A stretch of 64,000 nucleotides of DNA from RGIG4576 sp045656705 (GTDB taxonomy: Bacteria > Bacteroidota > Bacteroidia > Bacteroidales > Muribaculaceae). Under the pieces are notes generated by a model. It did not search any database. It was not told the origin of the DNA and saw only the letters and a program-made list of their open reading frames with translations. Below, in pieces: positions 27,042-36,035 of the stretch. Numbering within the stretch: the first letter of the stretch is position 1; the number at the start of each line of letters is the position of its first letter. Position numbers and translations under genes: made by a program. Location: NCBI GenBank assembly GCA_045656705.1, contig JAZORR010000050.1, positions 62,001-126,000 of the forward strand. The letters run 5' to 3'.

Positions 27042-29576
27042 TTAATTCATTTCTTCTTCATTAACTTGTGGTTCATTTGAAGGTGTACTATTATTCTCTA
27101 CCGTTTCTACTGATTCCACATTTTCCACTTCTTCCAATTCCGAGCTATCAACCTTACATACAGATGCGATTTCATCGTTACGCTTTTCAAGATTGATAAG
27201 TCTCACACCTTGAGTGGCTCTACCCATCACTCTTACATCGGCCACATTAAGTCTCAATGTAATACCTGATTTATTAATAATCACAAGGTCGTTATTATCG
27301 TTTACACTCTTAATAGCTACCAAATCTCCAGTTTTTTCAGTTACGCTAATAGTCTTAACACCCTTACCACCACGGTTTGTGATTCGATAGTCATCAAGTT
27401 CTGAACGCTTACCATAACCTTGTTCAGAAACCACCATTACAGTATTTTCGGTTCCCTTAGGCATACATATCATACCCACAACTTCATCGCCTTCGGCTAA
27501 TGTCATACCCTTAACACCGGTCGACATTCTACCCATCTCTCTCACAGCACTTTCGTGGAAACGGATTGCATAACCAGACTTATTAGCCAATAACACTTCA
27601 CTATCACCATCGGTCATTCTCACTTCTACCACTTGATCATCTTCACGAATAATGATAGCATTCACGCCATTAGTACGAGGACGAGAGTATGCCTCAAGTT
27701 TTGTCTTCTTGATGATACCATTCTTTGTACAGAAAATCAAATTGTGAGTAGAATTATATTCAGGATCGGTCAAGTTCTTACAACGGATAAATGCATTCAC
27801 CTTATCTCCAGCTTCTATGTTGAGCATATTTTGAATAGCTCTACCCTTAGAGTTCTTACTTCCTTCAGGAATATCATATACCTTCAACCAATAGCAACGT
27901 CCCTTTTGTGTAAAGAACAGCATATAATTATGCATTGATGCAGGATATATGTATTCAATAAAGTCTTCGTCGCGAGTATCACTACCCTTAGCACCAACGC
28001 CTCCTCTATTTTGAGCACGGAATTCGCTAAGAGCAGTTCTCTTAATGTAACCAAGGTGAGAAATGGTGATAATCATTTCATCGTCAGCATAGAAATCTTC
28101 TGCATTAAATTCACCAGCAGAATATTCAATGCGAGTCTTTCTTTCATCACCATATTTTTCACGCACTTCTATCAATTCTTCTTCAATCACTTGACGACAA
28201 ACATTTTCGTCAGTTAGGATATCATTCAAGTGTTGAATAAGTTTCATCAAGTCATCATATTCAGCACGCAACTTATCTTGTTCAAGATTTGTAAGATTGC
28301 GTAGACGCATTTCCACGATGGCACGAGTTTGCACCTCGTCAAGATTAAATCTTTCGCTCAATCTTTCACGTGCTTCTTCTGTGGTCTTACTTGATTTTAT
28401 AATTTGAATCACTTCATCAATATTATCCGAAGCAATAATCAAACCTTCTACGATATGTGCTCTGTCTTGAGCCTTCTTCAATTCAAATCGTGTACGACGA
28501 ATCACTACATCATGACGATGGTCAAGGAAATGTTGCAAAAGTTCCTTCAAGTTTAGTGTTTGAGGACGACCATTCACAAGAGCCACATTGTTCACACTGA
28601 ATGAAGATTGCAATTGTGTCATCTTGAACAACTTATTCAATACTACATTTGCATTTGCATCTTTCTTAATATCTATAACGATGCGCATACCCTTGCGGTC
28701 ACTTTCGTCATTTACATTTGAAATACCATCTATACGCTTTTCTTCGACAAGTCTTGCAATATCCTCAATAAGCAAACGTTTATTCACATTATATGGTATT
28801 TCAGACACGATAATCTTTTCTCGGTCGTCTTCTGTAACAATTTCAGCCTTTGCTCTTACTACAATACGACCACGACCTGTCATAAATGCATCTTTCACAC
28901 CTCCATATCCGTAAATCGTGCCACCTGTTGGAAAATCCGGAGCCTTAATATATTGCATCAAACCTTCTACATCAATCTCAGGATTATTCAACAACGCCAA
29001 ACAGCCATTAATAGATTCAGTAAGGTTGTGAGGAGGCATATTTGTAGCCATACCCACAGCGATACCAGATGCACCATTCACAAGAAGATTTGGGAATCTT
29101 GTAGGCAATACTGTAGGTTCTAAAAGTGTATTATCAAAGTTATATGTAAAATCTACTGTATCTTCATCAATGTCACGCATCATTTCTTCACCCATTTTCG
29201 CCAAACGAGCTTCAGTATAACGCATTGCAGCTGGACTATCACCATCAATAGAACCAAAGTTACCTTGACCTTCTACAAGAGGATAACGCAAAGCCCAATC
29301 TTGAGCCATACGTACCATTGCAAAATATACCGAAGAGTCGCCATGTGGGTGGTACTTACCAAGTACTTCACCGACGATACGTGCAGATTTCTTTGTAGGA
29401 GCTGTTGATACATTACCCAATTTTTCCATACCAAAAAGCACTCTTCTGTGTACTGGTTTAAAACCATCACGCACATCAGGAAGAGCACGAGACACAATCA
29501 CAGACATAGAATAGTCTATGTATGCCGACTTCATTTCGTTTTCAATACTAATCTTTCTTATACGATCTTCCGACAT
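27042..29576 (-). CDS. gyrA: DNA gyrase subunit A
   Basis: 844 residues. DNA breakage-reunion domain (about 8-500) with catalytic Tyr120 in AAMRYTEARL, and a C-terminal beta-pinwheel (about 505-815) with a degenerate GyrA-box QNRGGVGAKG. An acidic tail (EEVENVESVETVE...) ends the protein. In the quinolone-resistance region the order is HPHGDSSVYFAMVRMAQ: Ser81 matches E. coli Ser83, but the E. coli Asp87 position is Phe85. Two -7 boxes precede the gene (29659-29666 and 29811-29818). Confidence 0.98.
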   Translation of the reverse strand: MSEDRIRKISIENEMKSAYIDYSMSVIVSRALPDVRDGFKPVHRRVLFGMEKLGNVSTAPTKKSARIVGEVLGKYHPHGDSSVYFAMVRMAQDWALRYPLVEGQGNFGSIDGDSPAAMRYTEARLAKMGEEMMRDIDEDTVDFTYNFDNTLLEPTVLPTRFPNLLVNGASGIAVGMATNMPPHNLTESINGCLALLNNPEIDVEGLMQYIKAPDFPTGGTIYGYGGVKDAFMTGRGRIVVRAKAEIVTEDDREKIIVSEIPYNVNKRLLIEDIARLVEEKRIDGISNVNDESDRKGMRIVIDIKKDANANVVLNKLFKMTQLQSSFSVNNVALVNGRPQTLNLKELLQHFLDHRHDVVIRRTRFELKKAQDRAHIVEGLIIASDNIDEVIQIIKSSKTTEEARERLSERFNLDEVQTRAIVEMRLRNLTNLEQDKLRAEYDDLMKLIQHLNDILTDENVCRQVIEEELIEVREKYGDERKTRIEYSAGEFNAEDFYADDEMIITISHLGYIKRTALSEFRAQNRGGVGAKGSDTRDEDFIEYIYPASMHNYMLFFTQKGRCYWLKVYDIPEGSKNSKGRAIQNMLNIEAGDKVNAFIRCKNLTDPEYNSTHNLIFCTKNGIIKKTKLEAYSRPRTNGVNAIIIREDDQVVEVRMTDGDSEVLLANKSGYAIRFHESAVREMGRMSTGVKGMTLAEGDEVVGMICMPKGTENTVMVVSEQGYGKRSELDDYRITNRGGKGVKTISVTEKTGDLVAIKSVNDNNDLVIINKSGITLRLNVADVRVMGRATQGVRLINLEKRNDEIASVCKVDSSELEEVENVESVETVENNSTPSNEPQVNEEEMN

Positions 29577-29658
29577 AAATTTGTTTATTTACTTCATATT
29601 TTCCTTTTCTCAAAATCATCATTTTGTGCAGTGCTTACACACCTACACAAAATACATA

Positions 29659-29666
29659 CAAAGATA
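29659..29666 (-). promoter_or_regulatory. -7 box of gyrA (proximal)
   Basis: TATCTTTG on the minus strand, 83 bp before the gyrA ATG. A second exact match, TAACTTTG at 29818-29811, may be a distal promoter. Confidence 0.5.
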
Positions 29667-29839
29667 CAAAAAAAATACGACATTACACCTATTTTCCTCC
29701 AATAATTTAATAGAAAACCAACAAGTCTACTTCTACAAATTACCCTATGATGATTTTTAGAATTTTATATTAATTTTCTTTCTAAAACATTGGTTATAAT
29801 TTTCATGCTGCAAAGTTAATACCAAAATTCACGAATTTA

Positions 29840-29868
29840 TTCCTTAAAAAGGATAACCGTCGAAAAAA
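29840..29868 (+). repeat. Copy 2 of the 29-nt intergenic element shared with 14313-14341
   Basis: TTCCTTAAAAAGGATAAC (29840-29857) followed by CGTCG and six A. It matches copy 1 at 27 of 29 positions when copy 1 is read on the minus strand, and ends 9 bp before a sigma-54-like site. Confidence 0.75.
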
Positions 29869-29877
29869 ACTTCATTT

Positions 29878-29894
29878 TTGGCACAAAAATTGTT
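29878..29894 (+). promoter_or_regulatory. Sigma-54-like -24/-12 promoter upstream of clpC
   Basis: TTGGCACAAAAATTGTT: perfect TTGGCAC at -24, correct spacing, TTG at -12 with T instead of the usual C. Points toward clpC, about 98 bp upstream of its ATG. Confidence 0.6.
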
Positions 29895-29977
29895 ATATAC
29901 CTAAATAAAGATTGAAATTTAATTTGGGGTTACACTTACGAAACACCCTTTACAAGAATAAATTAGTTATTGATATT

Positions 29978-29985
29978 TACTTTTG
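29978..29985 (+). promoter_or_regulatory. -7 box abutting the clpC start codon
   Basis: TACTTTTG, an exact TAnnTTTG match ending 8 bp before the ATG. If used, transcription would start almost at the ATG, giving a leaderless or nearly leaderless mRNA. Confidence 0.4.
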
Positions 29986-29992
29986 AAAATAT

Positions 29993-32128
29993 ATGGAACA
30001 ATTAGAGAAAAATAATTTATATAGCTATATGTCAAAAGAATGCGCTTCTCTTCCAAAGATGGGTGCGGACTTTGCTGACGATGATGACGAAGAAGAATTC
30101 GCTCAGAATAGAGGAAATTCTGGAGAACAACCTTCTTCTAAAACATCAACAAGCAAAACTTCAGTAAAAAATAGTAGTGGCACACCTATCCTTGACAAAT
30201 ACGGCAAGGATATGACAAAAGATGCTGACAATGGCAAACTCGATCCAGTAGTTGGCAGAGAAAAAGAAATAGAACGACTTGCACAAATTCTAAGTCGTCG
30301 CAAGAAAAACAATCCTATCCTCATCGGCGAACCAGGCGTAGGTAAATCAGCTATTGTGGAAGGGCTTGCACTTGCCATCACACAGCATAAAGTATCACGT
30401 ACGTTATTTGACAAACGCGTAGTATCTCTTGATATGGCAGCACTTGTGGCTGGTACAAAATTCAGAGGACAATTTGAGGAACGCATCAAGGCTGTCATTG
30501 ACGAATTGTCAGCCAATCCAGATGTCATTTTATTCATTGACGAAATTCACAATATCGTAGGCGCTGGTAACGCTTCTGGATCTATGGACGCCGCCAACTT
30601 ACTAAAACCGGCACTTGCTCGTGGTGAAATTCAATGCATTGGTGCTACAACTCTCGATGAATATCGTAAAAACATTGAGAAAGATGGTGCACTGGAGCGT
30701 CGTTTCCAAAAGGTAATAGTGGAACCAACTACTGCCGAAGAAACATTGACAATTCTCAACAATATCAAAAGTAAATACGAAGAGCATCACGGGGTTATAT
30801 ACACACCCGAAGCTATAGAAAGTTGTGTAAAACTCACCGAACGCTATATTAGCGACCGCAATTTCCCCGACAAGGCTATCGATGCCCTTGACGAAGCTGG
30901 TTCGCGAGTGAGAATTACAAATATCAGTGTACCTAAAGAAATAGATGACCTTGAGAAAGAAATAGTAGAAGTGCAACGTAACAAGGTGAAAGCAGCACAA
31001 GCTCAAAACTTTGAAATAGCAGCAAGTTATCGCGACAAGCAAGAAAAACTCACAACTGCTCTCAACGAGGCAAAACAAAAATGGGAGGAAGAACTTGCAA
31101 AGAAACGCGAAACCGTAGATGCTGAAAAAATCGCTGAGGTGGTGGCTATGATGACAGGCGTACCAGTGCAACGTATTGCTCAAGGCGAAAGTGAACGACT
31201 ACTCAATATGGGCGATGAACTTAAAGATGCTATAATAGGCCAAGACGAAGCCATTGAGAAGATTGTTAAATGTATTCATCGCAATCGTGTAGGTCTAAAA
31301 GATCCTAATCGCCCTATCGGCAGTTTTATGTTCCTCGGTCCTACAGGTGTAGGTAAAACTTATCTTGCAAAAAAATTGGCCCAATTTCTTTTCGGAAGCG
31401 AAGATGCCTTGGTGAGAATAGATATGAGTGAATATATGGAAAAATTCTCAGTTTCTCGTCTTGTAGGTGCGCCTCCAGGATATGTAGGATACGAAGAAGG
31501 TGGACAACTCACTGAAAAAGTGCGTCGTCATCCTTACTCAGTCGTACTTCTTGATGAGCTTGAAAAGGCACACACCGATGTATTCAATATGCTTCTTCAA
31601 GTAATGGACGAAGGTCGCCTAACAGATAGTCTTGGAAGAAAAGTTGATTTCAAAAATACTATCATCATCATGACTTCCAATATCGGTTCACGCGAACTTA
31701 AAGACTTCGGGGCTGGTGTAGGTTTCAATACAGAAACTGTAACTAAAGAACACTCTAATAGCGTCATCTCTAAAGCTTTGAATAAGCGTTTCTCACCAGA
31801 GTTTTTGAATCGTATTGATAATATCGTAATGTTTGATTCCCTTAACAGGGATTCAATATTCAAAATCATCGATCTCGAACTAAAATCGTTTTACAAGCGA
31901 ATATATGAACTTGGTTTTGGACTTGAAATAACTCCAGAAGCAAAAGATTTCTTGGCTGAAAAGGGATATGACAAACAATATGGTGCACGACCTTTAAAGA
32001 GAGCTATACAAACTTATATCGAAGATATTCTTGCCGAGATTCTTCTTCGCAACGAAATCAAGCAAGGAGACACAATATTAGTGGATATTTCTCCAGATAA
32101 AGAGAATCTAACTACCTCAATCAAATAA
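29993..32128 (+). CDS. clpC: ClpC-type AAA+ unfoldase lacking the Clp_N domain
   Basis: 711 residues with two AAA+ modules: D1 with Walker A GEPGVGKS (from residue 112) and FIDEIH, a UVR-like middle segment (about 335-370, QNFEIAASYRDKQEKL), D2 with Walker A GPTGVGKT (from residue 449) and LLDELEKAH, then the ClpB-type small domain. The ClpP-docking tripeptide VGF is at 576-578, so it can probably feed ClpP. Bacteroidota ClpC proteins are usually about 840 residues with two N-terminal Clp_N repeats; here only the acidic linker (GADFADDDDEEEF) precedes D1. An in-frame stop (TGA, 29984-29986) lies just upstream, so the N-domain is absent rather than missed. Confidence 0.9.
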   Translation: MEQLEKNNLYSYMSKECASLPKMGADFADDDDEEEFAQNRGNSGEQPSSKTSTSKTSVKNSSGTPILDKYGKDMTKDADNGKLDPVVGREKEIERLAQILSRRKKNNPILIGEPGVGKSAIVEGLALAITQHKVSRTLFDKRVVSLDMAALVAGTKFRGQFEERIKAVIDELSANPDVILFIDEIHNIVGAGNASGSMDAANLLKPALARGEIQCIGATTLDEYRKNIEKDGALERRFQKVIVEPTTAEETLTILNNIKSKYEEHHGVIYTPEAIESCVKLTERYISDRNFPDKAIDALDEAGSRVRITNISVPKEIDDLEKEIVEVQRNKVKAAQAQNFEIAASYRDKQEKLTTALNEAKQKWEEELAKKRETVDAEKIAEVVAMMTGVPVQRIAQGESERLLNMGDELKDAIIGQDEAIEKIVKCIHRNRVGLKDPNRPIGSFMFLGPTGVGKTYLAKKLAQFLFGSEDALVRIDMSEYMEKFSVSRLVGAPPGYVGYEEGGQLTEKVRRHPYSVVLLDELEKAHTDVFNMLLQVMDEGRLTDSLGRKVDFKNTIIIMTSNIGSRELKDFGAGVGFNTETVTKEHSNSVISKALNKRFSPEFLNRIDNIVMFDSLNRDSIFKIIDLELKSFYKRIYELGFGLEITPEAKDFLAEKGYDKQYGARPLKRAIQTYIEDILAEILLRNEIKQGDTILVDISPDKENLTTSIK

Positions 32129-32137
32129 AATAAAATT

Positions 32138-32172
32138 AGAGACTGCCTCACATTTTGAGACAGTCTCTTTTC
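32138..32172. terminator. Bidirectional terminator between clpC and the Pif1-type gene
   Basis: Arms AGAGACTG (32138-32145) and CAGTCTCT (32161-32168) with inner CTCA/TGAG and a trailing T run. Confidence 0.88.
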
Positions 32173-32200
32173 TATTCATAGATATTCTATCAATTTTATA

Positions 32201-34249
32201 TTATAATCCATTTAAAATTTTCTTATGTTTATCGGCTAAATCATCAAAACCTAAGTCTTCATAAATCTCTATCAGTTTTCTATGACACATTTTACTCTTT
32301 TTATTGGATTTCAAAGCTCGCTTTAGAGATTTAAGAGCAAGTTCTATCTGTTCTTTATCATAACAAATACATCCTATATAATAGTTTGCATCAAAATTAT
32401 TTTTATCTATTTGCAACACCTTAAAAAACAATTCTTCAGCACTCTCTACTTCATCATATTCGTAATATACTCTCGCCTTACCAATAAGGGCATCCACACA
32501 ACCTTCCCATAATTCAAGAGCCTTGTTATAATTAGCTATTGCCGATTTCACACCAATTGAATTCAACGATGAAACGCGATTACCTCCATACGCCACTTCT
32601 GGTTCATCAACGGCACAATATTCAAGCGATTGATGCCCCATTTGCACATACTCATTAGCCAAATTATGTAGCACTTTAGTCTGTATTTCAAGTTTATTCT
32701 TTAACGTATCAATCACAGAATTAAGTTCATCGTTTTGTGTAAGTTTTCTACTAATAAATCGCTGAACAATTGGCAATTCCAGCATATTCTTCATTCTCAC
32801 ACCTTCAGCTAACGACGACACTGCACCTCGGAAATCTCTTTTATCAAATGCCTCTACAGCATCTTTATAACATTTGTCGGCTTTCGAACTTTGTAGCGTA
32901 GCATCTATTAATGCCTGATTATTAAAATTCCTACTAAAATCCACCACTGCCGGATTCACTATCACATCCCTACCATTTAATGGTTGGCAGAGCGTTATAC
33001 CTTCCAAAGAGGTACAGCGTGACAAAGCCACATATGTTTGCCCGCTTGAGAAGGCACCACCCGAGAAATCTACAATAACCTTATTAAAAGTAAGACCTTG
33101 ACTCTTGTGCACAGTAAGAGCCCATGCCAATTTCAGCGGGAATTGCGTAAACGAACCAAGCACCACCTCTTTTATCGTTTTCTCTTTTTCATCGAAAGTG
33201 TATTGCATATTTTGCCATTCAGCAGGCTCTACTACATAAGATTTCCCATCTTCAAGTTCTACGGTAATATCGTCAGTGCCACATCGTGCCACCTTCCCGA
33301 TTGTGCCATTTATCCAACGACCATCTTTATCGTTTTTTACAAATATCACTTGAGCCCCTACTTTCAATTCAAGATTTTGTGCTGTGGGTAAGTTTTGAAG
33401 AGGAAAAACACCATCTATCTCACCCTCATATATATACTCTTCACTCTCAAGTTCAAAAAGCCGTTTCTCGTTAATCACATCCACTGTATCACGACGAGTA
33501 GCGAGAGTTATCACGAAATCGTTTTTCGTATCCAAGCTCAATTGTGGAATAAATCGCTTATTTATCGTAGCCAAATCTTCTCTCGTCATTTGGTTTACTC
33601 TAACCCTATCAAGAATAGAAATAAAATTGCTATCTGTTTGTCGATATATCTTTCGCAATTCAATAGATACAATTTTCATTTCTCTAAACACAAACGCATT
33701 AAAGAAGAAAAATTGATTGTAAGCACGATTTAGCAAAGAGCGCATTTCACCCGTCACCACAGGCTCGAGTTGGAACACATCACCCACAAGTAGCAGTTGC
33801 TTACCTCCAAAAGGTTCGCGCATATTTCCAGAATAGATTCTCAGCACTTTATCTATAAAATCTATCATATCGGCGCGTACCATTGAAATTTCATCGATAA
33901 TGATAAGCTCCAATTCTTTAATAAGTTTTACCTTATCCTTTGAATATTTTAAAGTGTTTCTGATTTTTCGAGGTGAGAAATCTGCGTCATCAGGAAGTAA
34001 TGGTTTCAAGGGCATTTTGAAGAAAGAATGCATAGTCATTCCACCCACATTCACAGCCGCAATACCAGTAGGAGCAAGCACTACATATTTTTTTGTAGTT
34101 ATTTCACAAATATAACGCAAAAAAGTACTTTTACCAGTCCCCGCCTTACCCGTAAGGAATAACGACTGATTGGTATTCGTCACCAAATTCCATGCATTCA
34201 TAAAATCTGGATTATTAAAATCTATAGTTATATCTGTGTTTTTTACCAT
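32201..34249 (-). CDS. Pif1-family DNA helicase with C-terminal TPR domain
   Basis: 682 residues. Superfamily 1B helicase core (about 15-430): Walker A LTGKAGTGKST, motif Ia APTGIAA, Walker B IIIDEISMV, motif III GDVFQLEPV, and C-terminal helicase motifs ALTVHKSQGLTF and YVALSRCTSLEG. The remaining 250 residues are helical repeats, the last three clear TPRs (AIANYNKALELWEGCVDAL; FDANYYIGCICYDKEQIELAL). Pif1 enzymes unwind G-quadruplexes and RNA-DNA hybrids; the TPR tail suggests docking to a partner. Transcribed alone from a -7 box at 34266-34273. Confidence 0.92.
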   Translation of the reverse strand: MVKNTDITIDFNNPDFMNAWNLVTNTNQSLFLTGKAGTGKSTFLRYICEITTKKYVVLAPTGIAAVNVGGMTMHSFFKMPLKPLLPDDADFSPRKIRNTLKYSKDKVKLIKELELIIIDEISMVRADMIDFIDKVLRIYSGNMREPFGGKQLLLVGDVFQLEPVVTGEMRSLLNRAYNQFFFFNAFVFREMKIVSIELRKIYRQTDSNFISILDRVRVNQMTREDLATINKRFIPQLSLDTKNDFVITLATRRDTVDVINEKRLFELESEEYIYEGEIDGVFPLQNLPTAQNLELKVGAQVIFVKNDKDGRWINGTIGKVARCGTDDITVELEDGKSYVVEPAEWQNMQYTFDEKEKTIKEVVLGSFTQFPLKLAWALTVHKSQGLTFNKVIVDFSGGAFSSGQTYVALSRCTSLEGITLCQPLNGRDVIVNPAVVDFSRNFNNQALIDATLQSSKADKCYKDAVEAFDKRDFRGAVSSLAEGVRMKNMLELPIVQRFISRKLTQNDELNSVIDTLKNKLEIQTKVLHNLANEYVQMGHQSLEYCAVDEPEVAYGGNRVSSLNSIGVKSAIANYNKALELWEGCVDALIGKARVYYEYDEVESAEELFFKVLQIDKNNFDANYYIGCICYDKEQIELALKSLKRALKSNKKSKMCHRKLIEIYEDLGFDDLADKHKKILNGL

Positions 34250-34265
34250 ATTCTTTAAATTTCCT

Positions 34266-34273
34266 CAAAATTA
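34266..34273 (-). promoter_or_regulatory. -7 box of the Pif1-type gene
   Basis: TAATTTTG on the minus strand, 17 bp before the ATG. Confidence 0.5.
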
Positions 34274-34300
34274 CAAAAAACTATTGGCCTATAAAACATA

Positions 34301-34328
34301 TGAGGCAAAGAATATTATCTCTGCCTCA
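34301..34328 (-). terminator. Terminator downstream of the FadL-like gene
   Basis: Arms TGAGGCA (34301-34307) and TGCCTCA (34322-34328) with inner AGA/TCT and loop ATATTA, 26 bp past the stop codon. Confidence 0.75.
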
Positions 34329-34353
34329 CACTTATTTATTGTATCTTTAAATG

Positions 34354-35976
34354 TTAGAATCTATATCCTATCGACCAAACTACTTGACTATTTTTGTCTT
34401 TGATTGTAATAGGTTGAGTTTCTGCATAAGAATGATATTCACTTTCTCTCGTCTTATGCACATAAGCCAAATCGGTGTAAAATCCACCATTTCGATACCC
34501 CAATCCTCCAGTAACATATTGTGTCGACTTATCAAATACATAAGAAGTAACAGTGCCAGCAGTAATCACATTATATCGGCCATTTAACGCCTCCTTATTC
34601 ACCGGTGAACCTTGATAAGAATAACCAAGACGCAGACTCAATGCCGACGATAATCTGTATTCAGCACCTATGCGATATATATCCATTGCCTTATAGTAAT
34701 CTTTGATAGATTCACTCACTTCAGGCACTTCGTAATAATCACCATATCCATCTTCGTATTCAATACTCATATCATTATAAGCCACGCGTTCATATTCGGC
34801 ACTCACTATAGCTCTACCACCGAGCACAGTTGCCAAGCTTACATTAAACTTCCATGGAGTAAGTATTCTATAGTTTACTTCATCCACATATCCAGCATTT
34901 GCTTCTTCCAATCCTTCAAGTACATAATTTCCTTGTAGATTTGATGTTTCATAGCTAATGGTAGAATAAGCTTGGTCATTTAGCGACCAATAAGTAGGAG
35001 TGTGGAATGCTGCACCTATTCTTATTTCATTAATAGGCTTCACTATCACACCAAACTTCAAATTCATACCATCACCCTTAGTACTAACCCAATTTTCAAG
35101 TCCGAATGATGCAAAACCATTTTTATCTAACACACCTTTATCATTACCCATTACTGTAGCATCGGTCAACGATTCGCCATAGTAAGTATATTTTGACATA
35201 TCTAAACTACTTACACCAAATGCTGCACCCCAGAAAAGCATATTAGACACATTGCCACCTAAATTCACAGCAAATTCATTTACTCCACCTTCTTCTATCA
35301 CTTCAAACTCTCCAAATCCATAAGTGTTTGCATTCATCAATCCCACAAAGTTTGTACCATCTCCGTCAACATTAATTGATGTAGGATTCATAATAAATGA
35401 GTTATATGCCATAATACTCAGCCAAGGAGCATTAGAGTCGATATACGGATCATACACCACATTGTTATGTTTGTCATATTCAAATGCCAAGTCGTAATCG
35501 GTGTAACCATAACTATTAGTCTTATTTGCTATATAGTTTGACAATGATCCATTCAGATTGCTAATATGTCCTTTATATCTACGATTATAAGACACAGGTC
35601 GATTATAAGAAAATCCGAAATTGAAATAAGGCATTGTTTCTGAATCCAGCTTAAAAGTGCCTACATATCCGAAGTTATTACAATTAAATTTTGTTTGATT
35701 TGTCTTACCTATCGCATCATTACCATTGGCCTGTGTCGACTGCAAATCCAAACTCAATGTTATACCCACATCCGAACTGCGATACACACCTATACCACCG
35801 GGATTTTGACCAATCGATGACAAGTCGCCTCCTAAAGCTCCATACGCTCCAGCCATCGACATATATCGTGCAGTACCCTTCAACTCAGTTTGCGATAAAG
35901 AGTACGCATCTACAGCAGTCTGTGCAGTTATCATTGTAGGCGCTATCATCATAAATGAAGCTATTATTTTTTTCAT
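34354..35976 (-). CDS. OmpP1/FadL-like outer-membrane transport protein
   Basis: 540 residues. Signal peptide (about 1-19, ending ITAQ), then a plug-like start (ALSQTELKGTARYMSMAGAYGALGGDLSSIGQNPGGIGVYRSSD), which is the diagnostic N-terminal region of the FadL/OmpP1 superfamily, followed by a long beta-barrel with many aromatic strands ending VVWSIGYRF (C-terminal Phe, as needed for barrel insertion). Likely moves hydrophobic compounds across the outer membrane. The gene follows the Ser/His-rich secreted protein by 59 bp in the same direction and may share its transcript. Confidence 0.85.
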   Translation of the reverse strand: MKKIIASFMMIAPTMITAQTAVDAYSLSQTELKGTARYMSMAGAYGALGGDLSSIGQNPGGIGVYRSSDVGITLSLDLQSTQANGNDAIGKTNQTKFNCNNFGYVGTFKLDSETMPYFNFGFSYNRPVSYNRRYKGHISNLNGSLSNYIANKTNSYGYTDYDLAFEYDKHNNVVYDPYIDSNAPWLSIMAYNSFIMNPTSINVDGDGTNFVGLMNANTYGFGEFEVIEEGGVNEFAVNLGGNVSNMLFWGAAFGVSSLDMSKYTYYGESLTDATVMGNDKGVLDKNGFASFGLENWVSTKGDGMNLKFGVIVKPINEIRIGAAFHTPTYWSLNDQAYSTISYETSNLQGNYVLEGLEEANAGYVDEVNYRILTPWKFNVSLATVLGGRAIVSAEYERVAYNDMSIEYEDGYGDYYEVPEVSESIKDYYKAMDIYRIGAEYRLSSALSLRLGYSYQGSPVNKEALNGRYNVITAGTVTSYVFDKSTQYVTGGLGYRNGGFYTDLAYVHKTRESEYHSYAETQPITIKDKNSQVVWSIGYRF

Positions 35977-36035
35977 TTTTTATAATCTTTATATAGATTT
36001 AACTTACTTTATCTAAATTTCATCTAACTCAAGCA

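Larger units (their letters stand above)
29577..29992. other. 416-bp divergent gyrA/clpC control region
   Basis: No gene. It holds two minus-strand -7 boxes toward gyrA, and toward clpC the shared 29-nt element (29840-29868), a sigma-54-like site (29878-29894) and a TAnnTTTG box (29978-29985) only 8 bp before the clpC ATG. Confidence 0.7.

Noticed and set aside
30602..31183. Open frame of 193 codons antisense to clpC
   Set aside because: It mirrors strongly conserved AAA+ coding sequence and encodes a Phe/Cys/Tyr-rich product without recognisable features.
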